Shown: positions 1 through 9,700 of the stretch, in pieces
Position numbering within the stretch: the first letter of the stretch is position 1
How the letters are laid out: every line of letters starts with the position of its first letter
NCBI GenBank assembly: GCA_022482735.1
Contig: JAKVOO010000001.1
Coordinates: forward strand, 367,699 to 431,698
Reading direction: 5' to 3'
Origin: Bacilli bacterium
GTDB lineage: Bacteria > Bacillota_I > Bacilli_A > RFN20 > CAG-826
Length of the DNA: 64,000 nucleotides
Translations under genes and position numbers: made by a program
The notes under the pieces: generated by a model
What the model was told of the DNA's origin: nothing
Databases searched by the model: none
Seen by the model: the letters and a program-made list of their open reading frames with translations, nothing else

Positions 1-705
1 GGTTTGTAGATTACGATCTTTGGCTAGTGATCTATTTTTGGTAGTACCCTCTTCAGTATTTTGGTTAATAGGTTGAAGGTTCTCTAAATTACCGGCTTCG
101 GAGAAAAAGTTCTTCTTTTTCCGTTTACTTGTCAGCGAAACCTTTATCTTAGCGGCCAATCGCCGCAAGAGCGACCAAAAAACAATCATTAAGCCGATAA
201 AGGCTAAGCAACTCAAGGCCACTAAAGCCCCTGCTTCTTTCAGTCCGAGATATAATCCAAAATAAATGGCATTACCAAAAATGCCGCCTCCATGAAAAGC
301 AAATGACAATGGAGTGGACATTGACTCTTGAAAATCGATTCCTAAATAAGCCGTTTGATTAAGAAAGATTGTTTTAAATGCAAAGTCAGCTGGATTTCTT
401 TTTTCTAAATAGGCCATAAATCCAGACAAAGCGAGCAAAATCAATATGATGCCAACCGTTACCGAAGCCCGAAGCGGAAAATGCCTTTCCCGAATAAAAA
501 TAAGCCGAACTCCCATCACAAAAAGGAGCAATACCGGTATCACATATAGGGTTCCAAAAACCCAGGTTAGGGTATAGGTTAAAAATGCTCCGATCCATTG
601 GTTAAGAATAATCAACAAGCCAAAAAGGGCAAGCATGATGCCCCAGGGGACATCAATACGTGCCGATCGGTTCTTTTTAGAGGTTGATTCCGTACTTTTA
701 CTCAT
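1..705 (-). CDS. ftsK: DNA translocase FtsK/SpoIIIE, N-terminal membrane part (runs off the window)
   Basis: The minus-strand frame is open from an ATG at 705 to the window edge (235 codons). It starts after an AGGTGG ribosome site about nine bases upstream. The protein has a short basic N-terminus, four strongly hydrophobic segments (about residues 19-36, 40-62, 73-92 and 150-175) with an extracellular loop between the third and fourth, then a basic, polar linker beginning near residue 185. This is the shape of the FtsK/SpoIIIE membrane domain; the motor and gamma domains would lie beyond base 1. Gene order supports it: in Bacillus an RNase J gene lies just upstream of spoIIIE, as here. The call rests on topology plus order, since the ATPase motifs are outside the window. 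Confidence 0.8.
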   Translation of the reverse strand, partial: MSKSTESTSKKNRSARIDVPWGIMLALFGLLIILNQWIGAFLTYTLTWVFGTLYVIPVLLLFVMGVRLIFIRERHFPLRASVTVGIILILLALSGFMAYLEKRNPADFAFKTIFLNQTAYLGIDFQESMSTPLSFAFHGGGIFGNAIYFGLYLGLKEAGALVALSCLAFIGLMIVFWSLLRRLAAKIKVSLTSKRKKKNFFSEAGNLENLQPINQNTEEGTTKNRSLAKDRNLQT

Positions 706-781
706 AGATAAGTCCACCTATCGGTATATGTTAATTATACCTAGAAGTGGAATTTGAATAAACCTAAACTTTCATTTAAAT

Positions 782-2464
782 TCAGTCTACTACCGAAATT
801 AAAGGCAAAATCATCGGACTGCGTCTTGTCTCTCGCCACACAAAGCGCTTTGCACGCTCACTTATATCTTCCGCACACTTATCTGCATTAAAGGAGCCTT
901 TTTTCAAGAAGTCATTTACACTTGTAACCAAAAGCTTCGTAAGTTCATTAATAATAGCGTCGTTTTCGCGAACAAAAACAAATCCCCGCATTTGAATATC
1001 TGGTCCAGCAACCACCTTAGCGGCAGATTTTGAAACCGCGATACCCATGACAATTACGCCATCATCGGAAAGAATGGTTCGATCGTCAAGAACGGTGGAT
1101 GTTGTATCACCAACCCCCGTGCCGTCAATATATAAATCTCCGGTGGGAACAACTTCGTCTCCAGCCGCATAAAGTCGAGCTTTACCTTCAGTAAACTTGA
1201 TAGTCATACCATTGTCTAAAAGAAAAATATTGTTGTGGGAAAGTTGAACATCCATGCCAACCGCTAATTTAGCATTAGCCATCAATTGCTTATATTCACC
1301 TTTGACAGGAATGTAATATTGCGGTTTAAGAAGTGATATCATCATCTTTAAATCTTCTTCGCTCGCGTGCATCGGTGACATCATTTTTCGATTAATTTCG
1401 TAAACTTTGACCCCGGTTTGATATAGGCAATCAATCGCATCGGTGGCCAACAATTCAAAGTTGGGAGCCGGTGGAGCGGCAACGATAAAAGTATCTTCCG
1501 GATTTAAAACAATACGCTTATCCTCGTTTTCGCCATTAGCTAAAGCTTCAATTTCCCGATATAAATCATCACCTTGCGCCATCATTAAAATAACCATATC
1601 ATTTTTCCGAACCCGCAACAAATCATCGGGGGAGACAAGATTAATTTGAGGGATTTTAAGCATGCCAATGGAATTAAACCGAGCAAAATAGTCGCGGACA
1701 TACTCATCATATAAATAGAGTTTTTTATGGTGTTTCTTAACCATATCTATAATCTCTTCCAAGTGATAAGTCGACTGATTATATAGGGAAATAAAAACCC
1801 GTCCCTGTGAATCTTGAAGGGAGCAGTAATATGGGGAGTTAAGCGATGATTTGGGGAAGTATAACCAGCCTTTTCTGCTCCTTCGCTCTCGCTTAGTAAA
1901 GCGAGAATTGGGCGTTCAGCAATCTTCGCTAGAGCATTTAAATCGTGGCGATAATGGGGGTTAGCATTATACTCAACCAAGAAATCACCACTATAAACAA
2001 CATAGCCCTGTTCAGTTTTAATCGCCACCCCGCTACTGAGCATCATCGCATGACAAGTCTGAAAGAATCGAACAGTTCTATTGGCAATGGTAATGCGGGA
2101 AGATGGTTCGATTTCCACAAAGTTATATTTAATATCCATCGCCCGGCGCTTCGTAAAGCCCTCAATCATCATAATTGTCGCTTTAGAGGCATAAATAGGG
2201 GCGGGAATATCCTTGTACATATAAGGTAAAGCGCCAATTAAGTCATCGTGGACCATGGGTGATAATATAAGCCCGAACCCGATCCTTATTTTTCAACAAG
2301 TAATCATAATTAGCGATAATAAAATCAATACCCGGCTTTGATGAGTCGGGATATTTTGCTCCCGCTTCAATAATAAAAATATCATTTCCCGCTTCGAGGA
2401 CATAAAGATTTTTACCATCTTCATCTAGTCCACCTAAAGCGAAAATTCGTACGGTTTCAGTCAT
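782..2464 (-). pseudogene. RNase J2-like ribonuclease, interrupted by two frameshifts
   Basis: Three consecutive frames (2243-2464, 1747-2256, 782-1762) together make one beta-CASP metallo-beta-lactamase ribonuclease of about 560 residues, similar along its length to the intact RNase J at 39810. The start at 2464 follows AGGAGG. The first break (about 2250-2251) behaves as one extra base inside the metal motif; removing it restores HGHDDLIGALPY. The second (about 1819-1823, a CCCTT run) behaves as one missing base. The third piece is therefore back in the first frame. Even when repaired, the HxHxDH motif reads HGHDDL, with the last histidine lost, as expected of RNase J2 paralogues with weak or no activity. 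Position next to ftsK matches Bacillus rnjB. Either sequence error or a decaying accessory subunit. Confidence 0.8.
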
Positions 2465-2566
2465 AAAAAACTCCTCCTTCTAACCTAAGGAAATCTTGCC
2501 AATCAATAAAGATAAAAATATTTCCAAGTCATTATAACCTATAAACATCCTTTTACAACTAAAAGG

Positions 2567-2914
2567 TTACTCTAAAATTGTCTTTGTCGCAACTATATTG
2601 CAATCGGTCCCGAGGACTTGATGTACTAGTTCATCCCCAACCTGAACCGGTGGGTGAATTTTTATCGTCTTTAAAAGATTCATTAAAGGAAAAATTAGGT
2701 CTTTAGCAATCGGTTTATCGGTCGTTACCGATAAACGTCTTTCCTTGCTATCAACCATTGCGACCGTCGTTGCCACATAGCGGACTGGATGAGAAATTTC
2801 TTCCAAAGCATACTTTTCTCCCCGCGGGCAAGCATTGCCGGTGACTTTTAAATCATCGTCAACCACCAAATGACATCCCCGGGGGCAGTTGATACAGATA
2901 AGTTGACGTTGCAT
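2567..2914 (-). CDS. DUF1667 family protein, companion of GlpA/GlpB-like oxidoreductases
   Basis: A 115-residue protein with paired cysteines near the N-terminus (CINCPRGCHL at residues 7-16) and another CPRG motif near residue 29, the pattern of the DUF1667 family, which probably binds metal or an iron-sulfur centre. Its ATG overlaps the stop of the upstream GlpB-like gene by one base (TAATG), with GGAGG ahead, so translation is coupled. In many anaerobic Bacillota this family is the third gene after two FAD-dependent dehydrogenase genes annotated as glycerol-3-phosphate dehydrogenase, exactly the order here. The biochemical role is not settled; I infer an electron-transfer or maturation role in that complex. 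Confidence 0.85.
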   Translation of the reverse strand: MQRQLICINCPRGCHLVVDDDLKVTGNACPRGEKYALEEISHPVRYVATTVAMVDSKERRLSVTTDKPIAKDLIFPLMNLLKTIKIHPPVQVGDELVHQVLGTDCNIVATKTILE

Positions 2915-4165
2915 TAAGCTGCCACCTCCACCTTTAATTCATTTCCCATTACCAAGTCATCTTTCTTCAATTTTATCATTTCCATTTCGCTGGGAATAGC
3001 ATATGGCTTAAAAACTTTCTTTATTTCCTTGCCATCAATAGAAACGAGGACTTTAATTTTTTCTAGTGGTCGTTTGGGACGATATTTTAAAACTACTCCT
3101 TCATCATCCAAATCGCTATAGCGAATAATCTGGGGAACCACATAGCCGATGTCATTTCCAGCTACAACCCGGATGAAATCGCCCCCATCCTTAAGTTCGT
3201 GGCGTAGATACTTTACCGCGCTTCGTCCAGCTAAAGCGCCTTCTTGGCTGACAAAATCAACCACATCATGCACGTGAAGGCAGTTGCCACAACTAAATAC
3301 TCCCGCCATACCCGTTTGAAGATGCTCGTCAACAACCGCTCCACGTGTTTTGCTGGCAAGAATATGAAGGTTGTCTAGCAGTTCATTTGAAGGAATCAAG
3401 CCGATTGATAGTAGAAGTGTATCCACATCAAAATGTTTATCAGTGCCTTCAATAAACTGAAAATTGTGATCAACTTGAGCAATCGTTATGCCAACTAAAT
3501 TGCCATTTGCGGACTGAACATCCTTAATGGTATGACTTAAAAAAAGCGGAATATTAAAGTCTTCAAGGCATTGAACGATGTTACGGGGAAGACCATTACT
3601 ATACGGCATAAGTTCCGCCACTCCCAAAACTTGGGCACCTTCCAAGGTCATTCTTCTCGCCATAATGAGTCCAATATCGCCACTTCCTAAAATAAAAATG
3701 CGTTTTCCCAACTGAGTATCCGCGAATGTTAATGTATTCTTGGGCTTGTCCAGCGGTTAATATTCCGCGAGGCCGATCCCCTGGTAGAAGAATAGCTCCC
3801 GCGTTACGCTCATAACAGCCAGTAGCAAGTATAATCGCCCCGGCTTCAATTTGAGAAAGTCCCGCCGTCGAGGTAACGGTAACAATTTTATCTGGCGATA
3901 TTTCCAAAACATTAGTTTCTAATCGGTATTCAATATTTCTATCTTCAATCATCTTCATATAGCGACTGGCATACTCCGGACCAGTAAGTTGCTCATTAAA
4001 AGTGGAAAGACCAAAGCCAGTATGAATGCATTGATTTAAAATTCCCCCTAAATGGCTTCCCCGCTCAATAATCAATATTGATTCAAGCCCTAAATCAAAT
4101 GCGGCGACCGCTGCGCTTAGACCGGCAGAACCACCGCCAATTATCACTAAATCCCGCTTTTCCAT
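2914..4165 (-). pseudogene. FAD/NAD-dependent oxidoreductase, GlpB-like, with one frameshift
   Basis: Two overlapping frames (3599-4165 and 2914-3711) form one FAD-dependent pyridine-nucleotide oxidoreductase of about 415 residues. The N-terminal part has the dinucleotide fold GGGSAGLSAA at residues 10-19 and ATGCYER; the second part restarts with the NAD-binding fold GSGDIGLIMARR. The break is at 3700-3712, where GTTGGGAAAACG carries one base too many; dropping one G or A restores a continuous VGKRIF reading. The start at 4165 overlaps the stop of the upstream gene, and the stop overlaps the DUF1667 start, so the trio is one operon. The frameshift at a homopolymer may be a sequence error. 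Family knowledge places it with GlpA-like proteins in glycerol-3-phosphate oxidation. Confidence 0.8.
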
Positions 4166-5607
4166 TATTTTGCGCTCTCCTTGCTATCTTCAATCAAAAC
4201 TGGTGTTCCCTTCTCATCATAGTCAACCTCCGTTGGGTCAATCTTATAAAAATCCGCAAGAATGGATATCACACGCGTTTGGCAAAAACCACCTTGACAG
4301 CGACCAAATCCGGCTCGAGTCCGCTTTTTAATCGCCTTAATTGAATGTGGTGGGCAACTGCGATTTAAAGTTTGTAAAATTTCCCCACGCGATATCTTTT
4401 CGCAATTGCAAATAATATCGCCAAATTCTGGATGCTCAGAGATTAATTTTTCCCGCGCCGCAAAATCCATGTTTAAAGGATGAATGTATGGTTTGATGCT
4501 CCGACTGGCCAATTCATTTTTGACTAATAAAAGTTGTTTACCGATAAGTTTATTAACTACATACTTAGCAATTGCTGGTGAGGAAGCTAACCCCGGTGAT
4601 TCAATTCCCGCAACATTGATAAAGTGTCCATCAACCTTTGACTCCGAAATAATAAAGTCGTGAGTTGAAGGGGTCGCTCTTAAGCCACTAAAAGTTCGAA
4701 TAACTTGGTTGAAAGGAATTGAAGGAATAAGTTGAGTGGCACTTTCGCGCACTGCTTTTAAAGTCGCCATATCCGTTGCAAGTGAAGAGCGAGTATCAAC
4801 AAATTCGCTGCTTGGACCCACTAGGTAGTTTCCCGATGTAGTCGGAGTAATAAGAATGCCCTTGCCTTTATCGGTTGGAAGGGGGAAGATGACATGATTT
4901 ACGAATCCAAATCCAAAATGATCGAGAACATAATACTCCCCTTTACGCGGATTTATTTTAAAGGAATTATCACCGATCATCATCGCAATTTTATCGCTAT
5001 AGATACCTGCGGCATTGATAACGTACTTAGTATCTATCGAAGAGCCGTTTTTTAAGTCAATAGAAAATCCATCACTCGTTTTTTCTATTCCGATGACCTC
5101 GCTATTTAAAAACAAATTCACTCCATTATCGACGGCGTTTTCAACTGCGTGAACGCACAACTGAAAAGGATTGACGATTCCCGCGGTCGGAGCCAATAAT
5201 CCGCCTTTAACCATTGGGTTGACGTTAGGTTCCATTTGACGCACCTCGTCTCCACTTAATAAAGTTACTGGCACATTATTTTCTTTTGCGCGATCAACCA
5301 ATTGGCGAATTACCAGCCATTGTTCGTCTTCCATTACTAATGTTAAAGAGCCGATGCGACCAAAGTTAACATCGAGTTCAGCGCACAATTGATCGAACAT
5401 GGCATTGCCTTCAACGTTTAACTTGGCTTTTAAGGAATTTGGCGCTGGGTCATACCCACTATGGACGATGGCTGAGTTTGCCATCGTAGTCGCATTTCCG
5501 ACATCACTATCCTTGTCAATCAACGCAACTTTCAATTGATAAAACGAAAGTTCGCGAGCAATGAGCGCCCCAACCACACCAGCTCCGATTATTGTAATGT
5601 CGTACAT
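4165..5607 (-). CDS. glpA: FAD-dependent glycerol-3-phosphate dehydrogenase-like protein (GlpA type)
   Basis: About 480 residues. The N-terminus is a Rossmann FAD fold (IIGAGVVGALIARELS) and the middle resembles DAO-family oxidoreductases (NAAGIYSD, FSGLRATPSTHDF, GIESPGLASSPAIA). The C-terminus carries a BFD-type [2Fe-2S] module with cysteines in CNCEKISRGE and CQGGFC. That arrangement is typical of GlpA-like enzymes that pass electrons to a GlpB-type partner, encoded next. An earlier in-frame start exists at 5655, but the ATG at 5607 is preceded by GAGGTAG at good spacing and starts directly at the FAD fold, so I chose it. The substrate may be glycerol-3-phosphate or another 2-hydroxyacid; the neighbours favour the former. 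Confidence 0.8.
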   Translation of the reverse strand: MYDITIIGAGVVGALIARELSFYQLKVALIDKDSDVGNATTMANSAIVHSGYDPAPNSLKAKLNVEGNAMFDQLCAELDVNFGRIGSLTLVMEDEQWLVIRQLVDRAKENNVPVTLLSGDEVRQMEPNVNPMVKGGLLAPTAGIVNPFQLCVHAVENAVDNGVNLFLNSEVIGIEKTSDGFSIDLKNGSSIDTKYVINAAGIYSDKIAMMIGDNSFKINPRKGEYYVLDHFGFGFVNHVIFPLPTDKGKGILITPTTSGNYLVGPSSEFVDTRSSLATDMATLKAVRESATQLIPSIPFNQVIRTFSGLRATPSTHDFIISESKVDGHFINVAGIESPGLASSPAIAKYVVNKLIGKQLLLVKNELASRSIKPYIHPLNMDFAAREKLISEHPEFGDIICNCEKISRGEILQTLNRSCPPHSIKAIKKRTRAGFGRCQGGFCQTRVISILADFYKIDPTEVDYDEKGTPVLIEDSKESAK

Positions 5608-5652
5608 ATTTACTACCTCGTTAATATTGTATCGCGATATTGCTAAATTTGC

Positions 5653-5688
5653 CAAAAAAAAGGTAGGAATTTTGCTTCCTACCTTTTA
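5653..5688 (-). terminator. Rho-independent terminator after pnp
   Basis: A hairpin with an 11-bp stem (AAAGGTAGGAA / TTCCTACCTTT) and a six-base loop. Read on the minus strand it is followed by a run of T, directly after the pnp stop codon at 5698 and before the glpA-like gene. Confidence 0.85.
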
Positions 5689-5697
5689 AATCTATTA

Positions 5698-7899
5698 TTA
5701 GTCGCGCCGATGACCAAATTTCTTAAATCCTTTGCGGGGACCGGAATTCTCTTCCTTCGCAACCGGTTCAACGTAATCGGCTGGTTTTTCGGTAAACTCG
5801 CGATGGCTAACTTTAACTTTTCCTTTTTCGTCAATCTCGGTAACGATAACTTTTAGTTTTTGGCCGATTTTAACGACATCGCGCGGATTCTCCGTACGCG
5901 TCCAAGCTAACCGCGAAACATGGCATAAGCCATCCACCTCACCAAAAAGATTCACGAAGCAACCATAATCTTCAACCCGATTGACAACTCCTTCATATAC
6001 TTCGCCAACTTTGGCCACCCGAACAATGTTATCAATCATCGTCCGTGCCTTTTTAATTGTTTCCCGATTCATATGATAAATCGTCACTCGACCATCATCC
6101 TCGATGTCAATCTTGCAGTTATCACATTGGGCAATAATATCGTTGATAACTTTGCCGCCTGTTCCAATAACTTCTCTAATTTTATCTGGGTCAATGGTAA
6201 AGGTTTCCATTTTAGGCGCGTACTCAGCGACATCTTCGCGTGGTTCGCTAATTGCGCCCATTTGCACCGCCCGAATTTCCGCCCGGGCTTTATGAGCTTG
6301 CGCCAAAGCCTCGCGTAAAATTTCTTTAGTAACACCCTTAATCTTAATATCCATTTGTAAAGCGGTAATACCTTTTGGTGTTCCCGCCACCTTAAAGTCC
6401 ATATCTCCAAAGTGATCTTCTAAGCCTTGAATATCGGTAAGGATGGTATAAGGATGCTTACCATCTAATGGACCGCTGGTAATAAGTCCCATAGCAATTC
6501 CAGTAACCATATCCTTGATTGGCACTCCAGCCGCCATAAGGGCCATTGAAGCCGCACAAATACTCGCCTGGGAGGAGGAGCCATTACTCTCCAAAACTTC
6601 ACTCACTACTCTAATCGTATAGGGGAATGATTCTTCGCTTGGAATAACGTAGCTTAAGGCTCTTTCGCCTAAATGTCCATGTCCGATTTCTCTACGGCCA
6701 GGGCTGCCAACCTTTTTAATATCCCCAACGCTGAATGGTGGGAAATTATATTGATGCATGAAGCGACGGGAAGTCTCGTCCGTTAAATCATCAATTAGTT
6801 GTTCATCGGATTTAGCTCCAAGAGTTACAATCGACAAAACTTGTGTTTGGCCACGTGTAAATAGAGCTGAACCATGCACGCGCGGAAGAATATCCACTTG
6901 GGCATTTAGTGGTCGAACCTCATCAACTTTCCGACCATCAGGGCGGATTTTTTCTTCGGTGATAAGCCGGCGCACTTCGTTAGCAATCATCGTTTCGTAA
7001 ATGGCTTTAACATCAGAGACTACTTTGCCCTTATTTTCGGAAGGAATATCTTCCCGGGCGGTGTATTCTGCAACGATTTCTTCGCCTAGCTTATCGATTG
7101 CCTTCTGCCGTTCAAGTTTATCAAAAATGCTAACCGCTGCTTTTAAATCACCATAGGCGCGAGTATGCATTTCCTCGACCAAGGATTCCTCAGGAAGGAA
7201 GAGTTTAATTTCTCTTTTTTCCTTGCCGACCTCAGCGATGATTTCTTTTTGCCATTGGCAAAGTTTCTTAATGGCCTCATGACCAAACATCAAGGCGTCA
7301 AGCATCGTATCTTCATCTAATTCCATCGATCCGGCTTCAACCATGTTGATGGCTTCTTCAGTACCAGCAACGGTCAAATCTAAATCGCTTACCAAACGCT
7401 CTTCGGTGTTTGGATTAATTACAAATTTTCCATCGACGCGACCAACATTGACACCGGCAATCGGGCCATCAAAAGGAATATTTGAAATTCCCAGCGCCAG
7501 GGATGAGCCTAGCATCGCGGCCATTTCCGATGGTGCATCGGGGTCCGCGCTTAAAACGGTGTTAATAATTTGAACTTCATTGCGAAATCCATCCGAGAAC
7601 ATCGGACGAATTGGCCGATCAATCATTCTCGCGGTCAAAGTAGCATGTTCGCTTCCCCGACCTTCTCTTCTTAGAAAAGATCCTGGAATACGACCCGCCG
7701 CGTATTGCTTTTCCATATACTCAACAGTCAGAGGAAAGAAATCTCCCTCTTTTGGCTTATCGGAGCAACAAACCGTACTTAAAATGGTGGAATCATTATA
7801 ACGAATCAAAGCTGCGCCATCTGCCTGCTTTGCTAATTCGCCAATTTCCGCCTTAAACAGTTTGCCTTCGAATTCCAATTCAAAAACTTTTTTTGGCAT
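5698..7899 (-). CDS. pnp: Polyribonucleotide nucleotidyltransferase (PNPase)
   Basis: This 733-residue protein has the full PNPase layout: a first RNase PH-like domain (RREGRGSEHATLTARMIDRPIRP region), a helical linker, a second catalytic RNase PH domain (GRREIGHGHLGERAL, SGSSSQASIC, and the aspartates of LEDHFGDMDFK), a KH domain (IREVIGTGGKVINDI, about residue 560) and an S1 domain (GVVNRVEDYGCFVNLFGEVDGL, about residues 620-690). It degrades RNA 3' to 5' using phosphate and works in RNA turnover together with RNase J enzymes. Genomic order rpsO then pnp is the classic arrangement, here separated by pepT. The length is normal for the family. The start follows a GAGAGAG stretch. Confidence 0.97.
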   Translation of the reverse strand: MPKKVFELEFEGKLFKAEIGELAKQADGAALIRYNDSTILSTVCCSDKPKEGDFFPLTVEYMEKQYAAGRIPGSFLRREGRGSEHATLTARMIDRPIRPMFSDGFRNEVQIINTVLSADPDAPSEMAAMLGSSLALGISNIPFDGPIAGVNVGRVDGKFVINPNTEERLVSDLDLTVAGTEEAINMVEAGSMELDEDTMLDALMFGHEAIKKLCQWQKEIIAEVGKEKREIKLFLPEESLVEEMHTRAYGDLKAAVSIFDKLERQKAIDKLGEEIVAEYTAREDIPSENKGKVVSDVKAIYETMIANEVRRLITEEKIRPDGRKVDEVRPLNAQVDILPRVHGSALFTRGQTQVLSIVTLGAKSDEQLIDDLTDETSRRFMHQYNFPPFSVGDIKKVGSPGRREIGHGHLGERALSYVIPSEESFPYTIRVVSEVLESNGSSSQASICAASMALMAAGVPIKDMVTGIAMGLITSGPLDGKHPYTILTDIQGLEDHFGDMDFKVAGTPKGITALQMDIKIKGVTKEILREALAQAHKARAEIRAVQMGAISEPREDVAEYAPKMETFTIDPDKIREVIGTGGKVINDIIAQCDNCKIDIEDDGRVTIYHMNRETIKKARTMIDNIVRVAKVGEVYEGVVNRVEDYGCFVNLFGEVDGLCHVSRLAWTRTENPRDVVKIGQKLKVIVTEIDEKGKVKVSHREFTEKPADYVEPVAKEENSGPRKGFKKFGHRRD

Positions 7900-7977
7900 T
7901 TAAAAATTCTCTCTCTTTCATTTTTTACTTTAATAGTATATCACAACTAGAAAATGGTAATGAAGAAAAATGAGCAA

Positions 7978-8004
7978 AGAAAAGGGGAAGTTTTTCTTCC
8001 CCTA
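7978..8004 (-). terminator. Terminator after pepT
   Basis: An AGGGGAAG / CTTCCCCT hairpin with a five-base loop and a short T-rich tail on the minus strand, between the pepT stop and pnp. Confidence 0.7.
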
Positions 8005-8025
8005 AATTTGAATTATGTAAGAATT

Positions 8026-9244
8026 TTAGCCAATTTTAACCATTTGCGTAAGAATATCGACCATTTTTTGCATTTGATTAAGTGAGGCGAATTCATAGCG
8101 ACCATGCATATTGAATCCTCCGGTGCCTAGATTAGGTGTCAGCATTCCACGATACGATAACTCCGCACCATCCGTTCCTCCCCGGATTGGAACATAAGAT
8201 AGGGGCAATCCTAATGCATGATAAGCCGCTTCAAGATGATGAAGAGCAGCTGGATCCTTTTTAAGCAACGGTCCCATATTCCGGTAACCTTTCTTAACCA
8301 TCAGATCTACTGTACCTTGGCCATATTTTTCATTTAACTTAGCAGCCGCATCTTGGAAATCCCGCATCTGCTTCTCAAGTTTCTCCATATCATGATTACG
8401 AATAATATATTCGACCACGGTCTTGTTAACTCCGCCCTTCAATTGCGGTGACATGATTAAAACCTTGGTAGCCCTCTGTTTTGGCTGGAACATCTTCCGA
8501 TGGTAAAAGAGCGTTAAATTCCATAGCCACCAAGATTGAATTGACCATCTTGTCTTTAGCATCTCCGGGGTGAATGGATTTTCCAGCAATAGTAACCACC
8601 GCGCTCGCGGCATTAAAGTTCTCGTAATTTGCAAACTCGATATCGCTACCATCAATCGTGTAGGCATAATCAGCCCCCATCCGCGCCAAATCGAAATTTT
8701 CCACTCCGCGTCCAATCTCTTCATCGGGGGTAAAAGCAATAGCAATCGGGCCATGAATTGGCGCATCTTGGTGCACCAAGCTTTCCACCAACGTCATTAT
8801 AATGGCGACTCCAGCCTTATCATCCGCGCCAAGAAGGGTCGTTCCGTCGGTTACGACTAAATCATCACCCACCACGCGTTTTAACGCCGGAAAATGCTCG
8901 GGATCCATAATGATGTTCTGCGCCTGATTAAGAGTTATGGCCTTGCCATCATAATTATTAATCACCCGGGCTTTAACGTCTTTTCCGCTCATTTCCAGGG
9001 CGGTATCAACATGCGCAATAAAACCGATAGTGGGGACAATCTCTTTCGTGCTATTGGAAGGGATATGGGCATAGAGAACTCCATGCGAAGAAAGTTCGAC
9101 ATCTTTCACTCCTAAAGCGATAAGCTCTTCTTTAAGCGCTTTTAAAAGCGCCCATTGCTTATCGGTAGAAGGGCTGCTAGTTGAATGATCATCACTTTGC
9201 GTGTCAAAAGTTGTGTAGTGAATAAAACGTTCTTTTATTGTCAT
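8026..9244 (-). pseudogene. pepT: Peptidase T (tripeptide aminopeptidase), one frameshift
   Basis: Two frames (8426-9244 and 8026-8766) make one M20-family peptidase T of about 405 residues, the family's usual length. The N-terminal part has the metal motifs FIAHVDTA and GADDKAGVA, and FTPDEEIGRG; the C-terminal part has YVPIRGGTDGAELS and the metal-ligand region NMHGRYEF. The break is at 8435-8437, where GAAGGGCGG has one G too many; with GG the reading runs on as IEGGVNKTVVEYIIRNHD. The start at 9244 follows AAAGGAG. The family trims N-terminal residues from tripeptides in the cytosol. The single-base run change suggests either a sequence error or a recent knock-out. Confidence 0.88.
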
Positions 9245-9311
9245 AATTAACTCCTTTTAAAAATTGATTAATAAATAAAATACCGCTCAAAGCGAGCGGT
9301 ATCTATTTCCA

Positions 9312-9578
9312 TTACTTACGAAGATTGAGTTGTTCAATCAACTTAAGATAGGCATCGCGGTTGGTGCGGGCAAGATAATTCAATAATGACCGACGTTTTC
9401 CAACTTTTGTTAGAAGACCGCGCTTGCTGTTAAAATCATGGATGTTGGTTTTCATGTGCTCGGTGAGCGCTTGAATTTCCGCGGTAAGAAGAGCAATTTG
9501 GACTTGGGCTGAACCTGTATCCTTCTCATCTTTACCAAACTTCTTGACGATTTCAGCAGTTGCTTCTTTGCTTAACAT
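9312..9578 (-). CDS. rpsO: 30S ribosomal protein S15
   Basis: An 88-residue protein of the exact family length with the S15 signature region (LLTKVGKRRSLLNYLARTNRDAYLKLIEQLNLR) and the N-terminal helix KDTGSAQVQIALLTAEI. It binds the central domain of 16S rRNA and is a primary assembly protein. The start follows AAGGAGG. A structured leader and a good promoter lie upstream, so it is the head of its own transcript. Confidence 0.98.
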   Translation of the reverse strand: MLSKEATAEIVKKFGKDEKDTGSAQVQIALLTAEIQALTEHMKTNIHDFNSKRGLLTKVGKRRSLLNYLARTNRDAYLKLIEQLNLRK

Positions 9579-9656
9579 AAGCTTTTCCTCCTTGTTTAAC
9601 TACTTTGCTTACCCAGCGGCTGGCGTCGGAGACACGCAAGTCAACGGATAAGTTGC
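9579..9656 (-). promoter_or_regulatory. Probable S15 autoregulatory leader of rpsO
   Basis: The roughly 80-base untranslated leader between the predicted transcription start and rpsO folds into consecutive short hairpins: GCGT/ACGC with a seven-base loop, then CCAGC/GCTGG, followed by the AAGGAGG ribosome site. rpsO leaders of Bacillota commonly bind S15 to repress translation. The match to a specific published motif class was not checked, so the regulatory call is inference. Confidence 0.55.
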
Positions 9657-9662
9657 ACTTAT

Positions 9663-9691
9663 AATATATAGATTGAATCGCAAATAATCAA
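9663..9691 (-). promoter_or_regulatory. Promoter of rpsO
   Basis: On the minus strand a -35 TTGATT (9686-9691) and a -10 TATATT (9663-9668) are separated by exactly 17 bases, just upstream of the rpsO leader and directly downstream of the fprA stop. Confidence 0.7.
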
Positions 9692-9700
9692 GTAATAAAT

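Noticed and set aside
386-598. A 70-residue minus-strand frame
   Set aside because: It is a shadow in another frame of the ftsK membrane domain, which is open over the whole of 1-705.
1747-2256. Programmed frameshifting in the RNase J2-like gene
   Set aside because: The breaks have no shared slippery heptamer or stimulator, and the five broken genes differ in shift direction; sequence error or decay is simpler.
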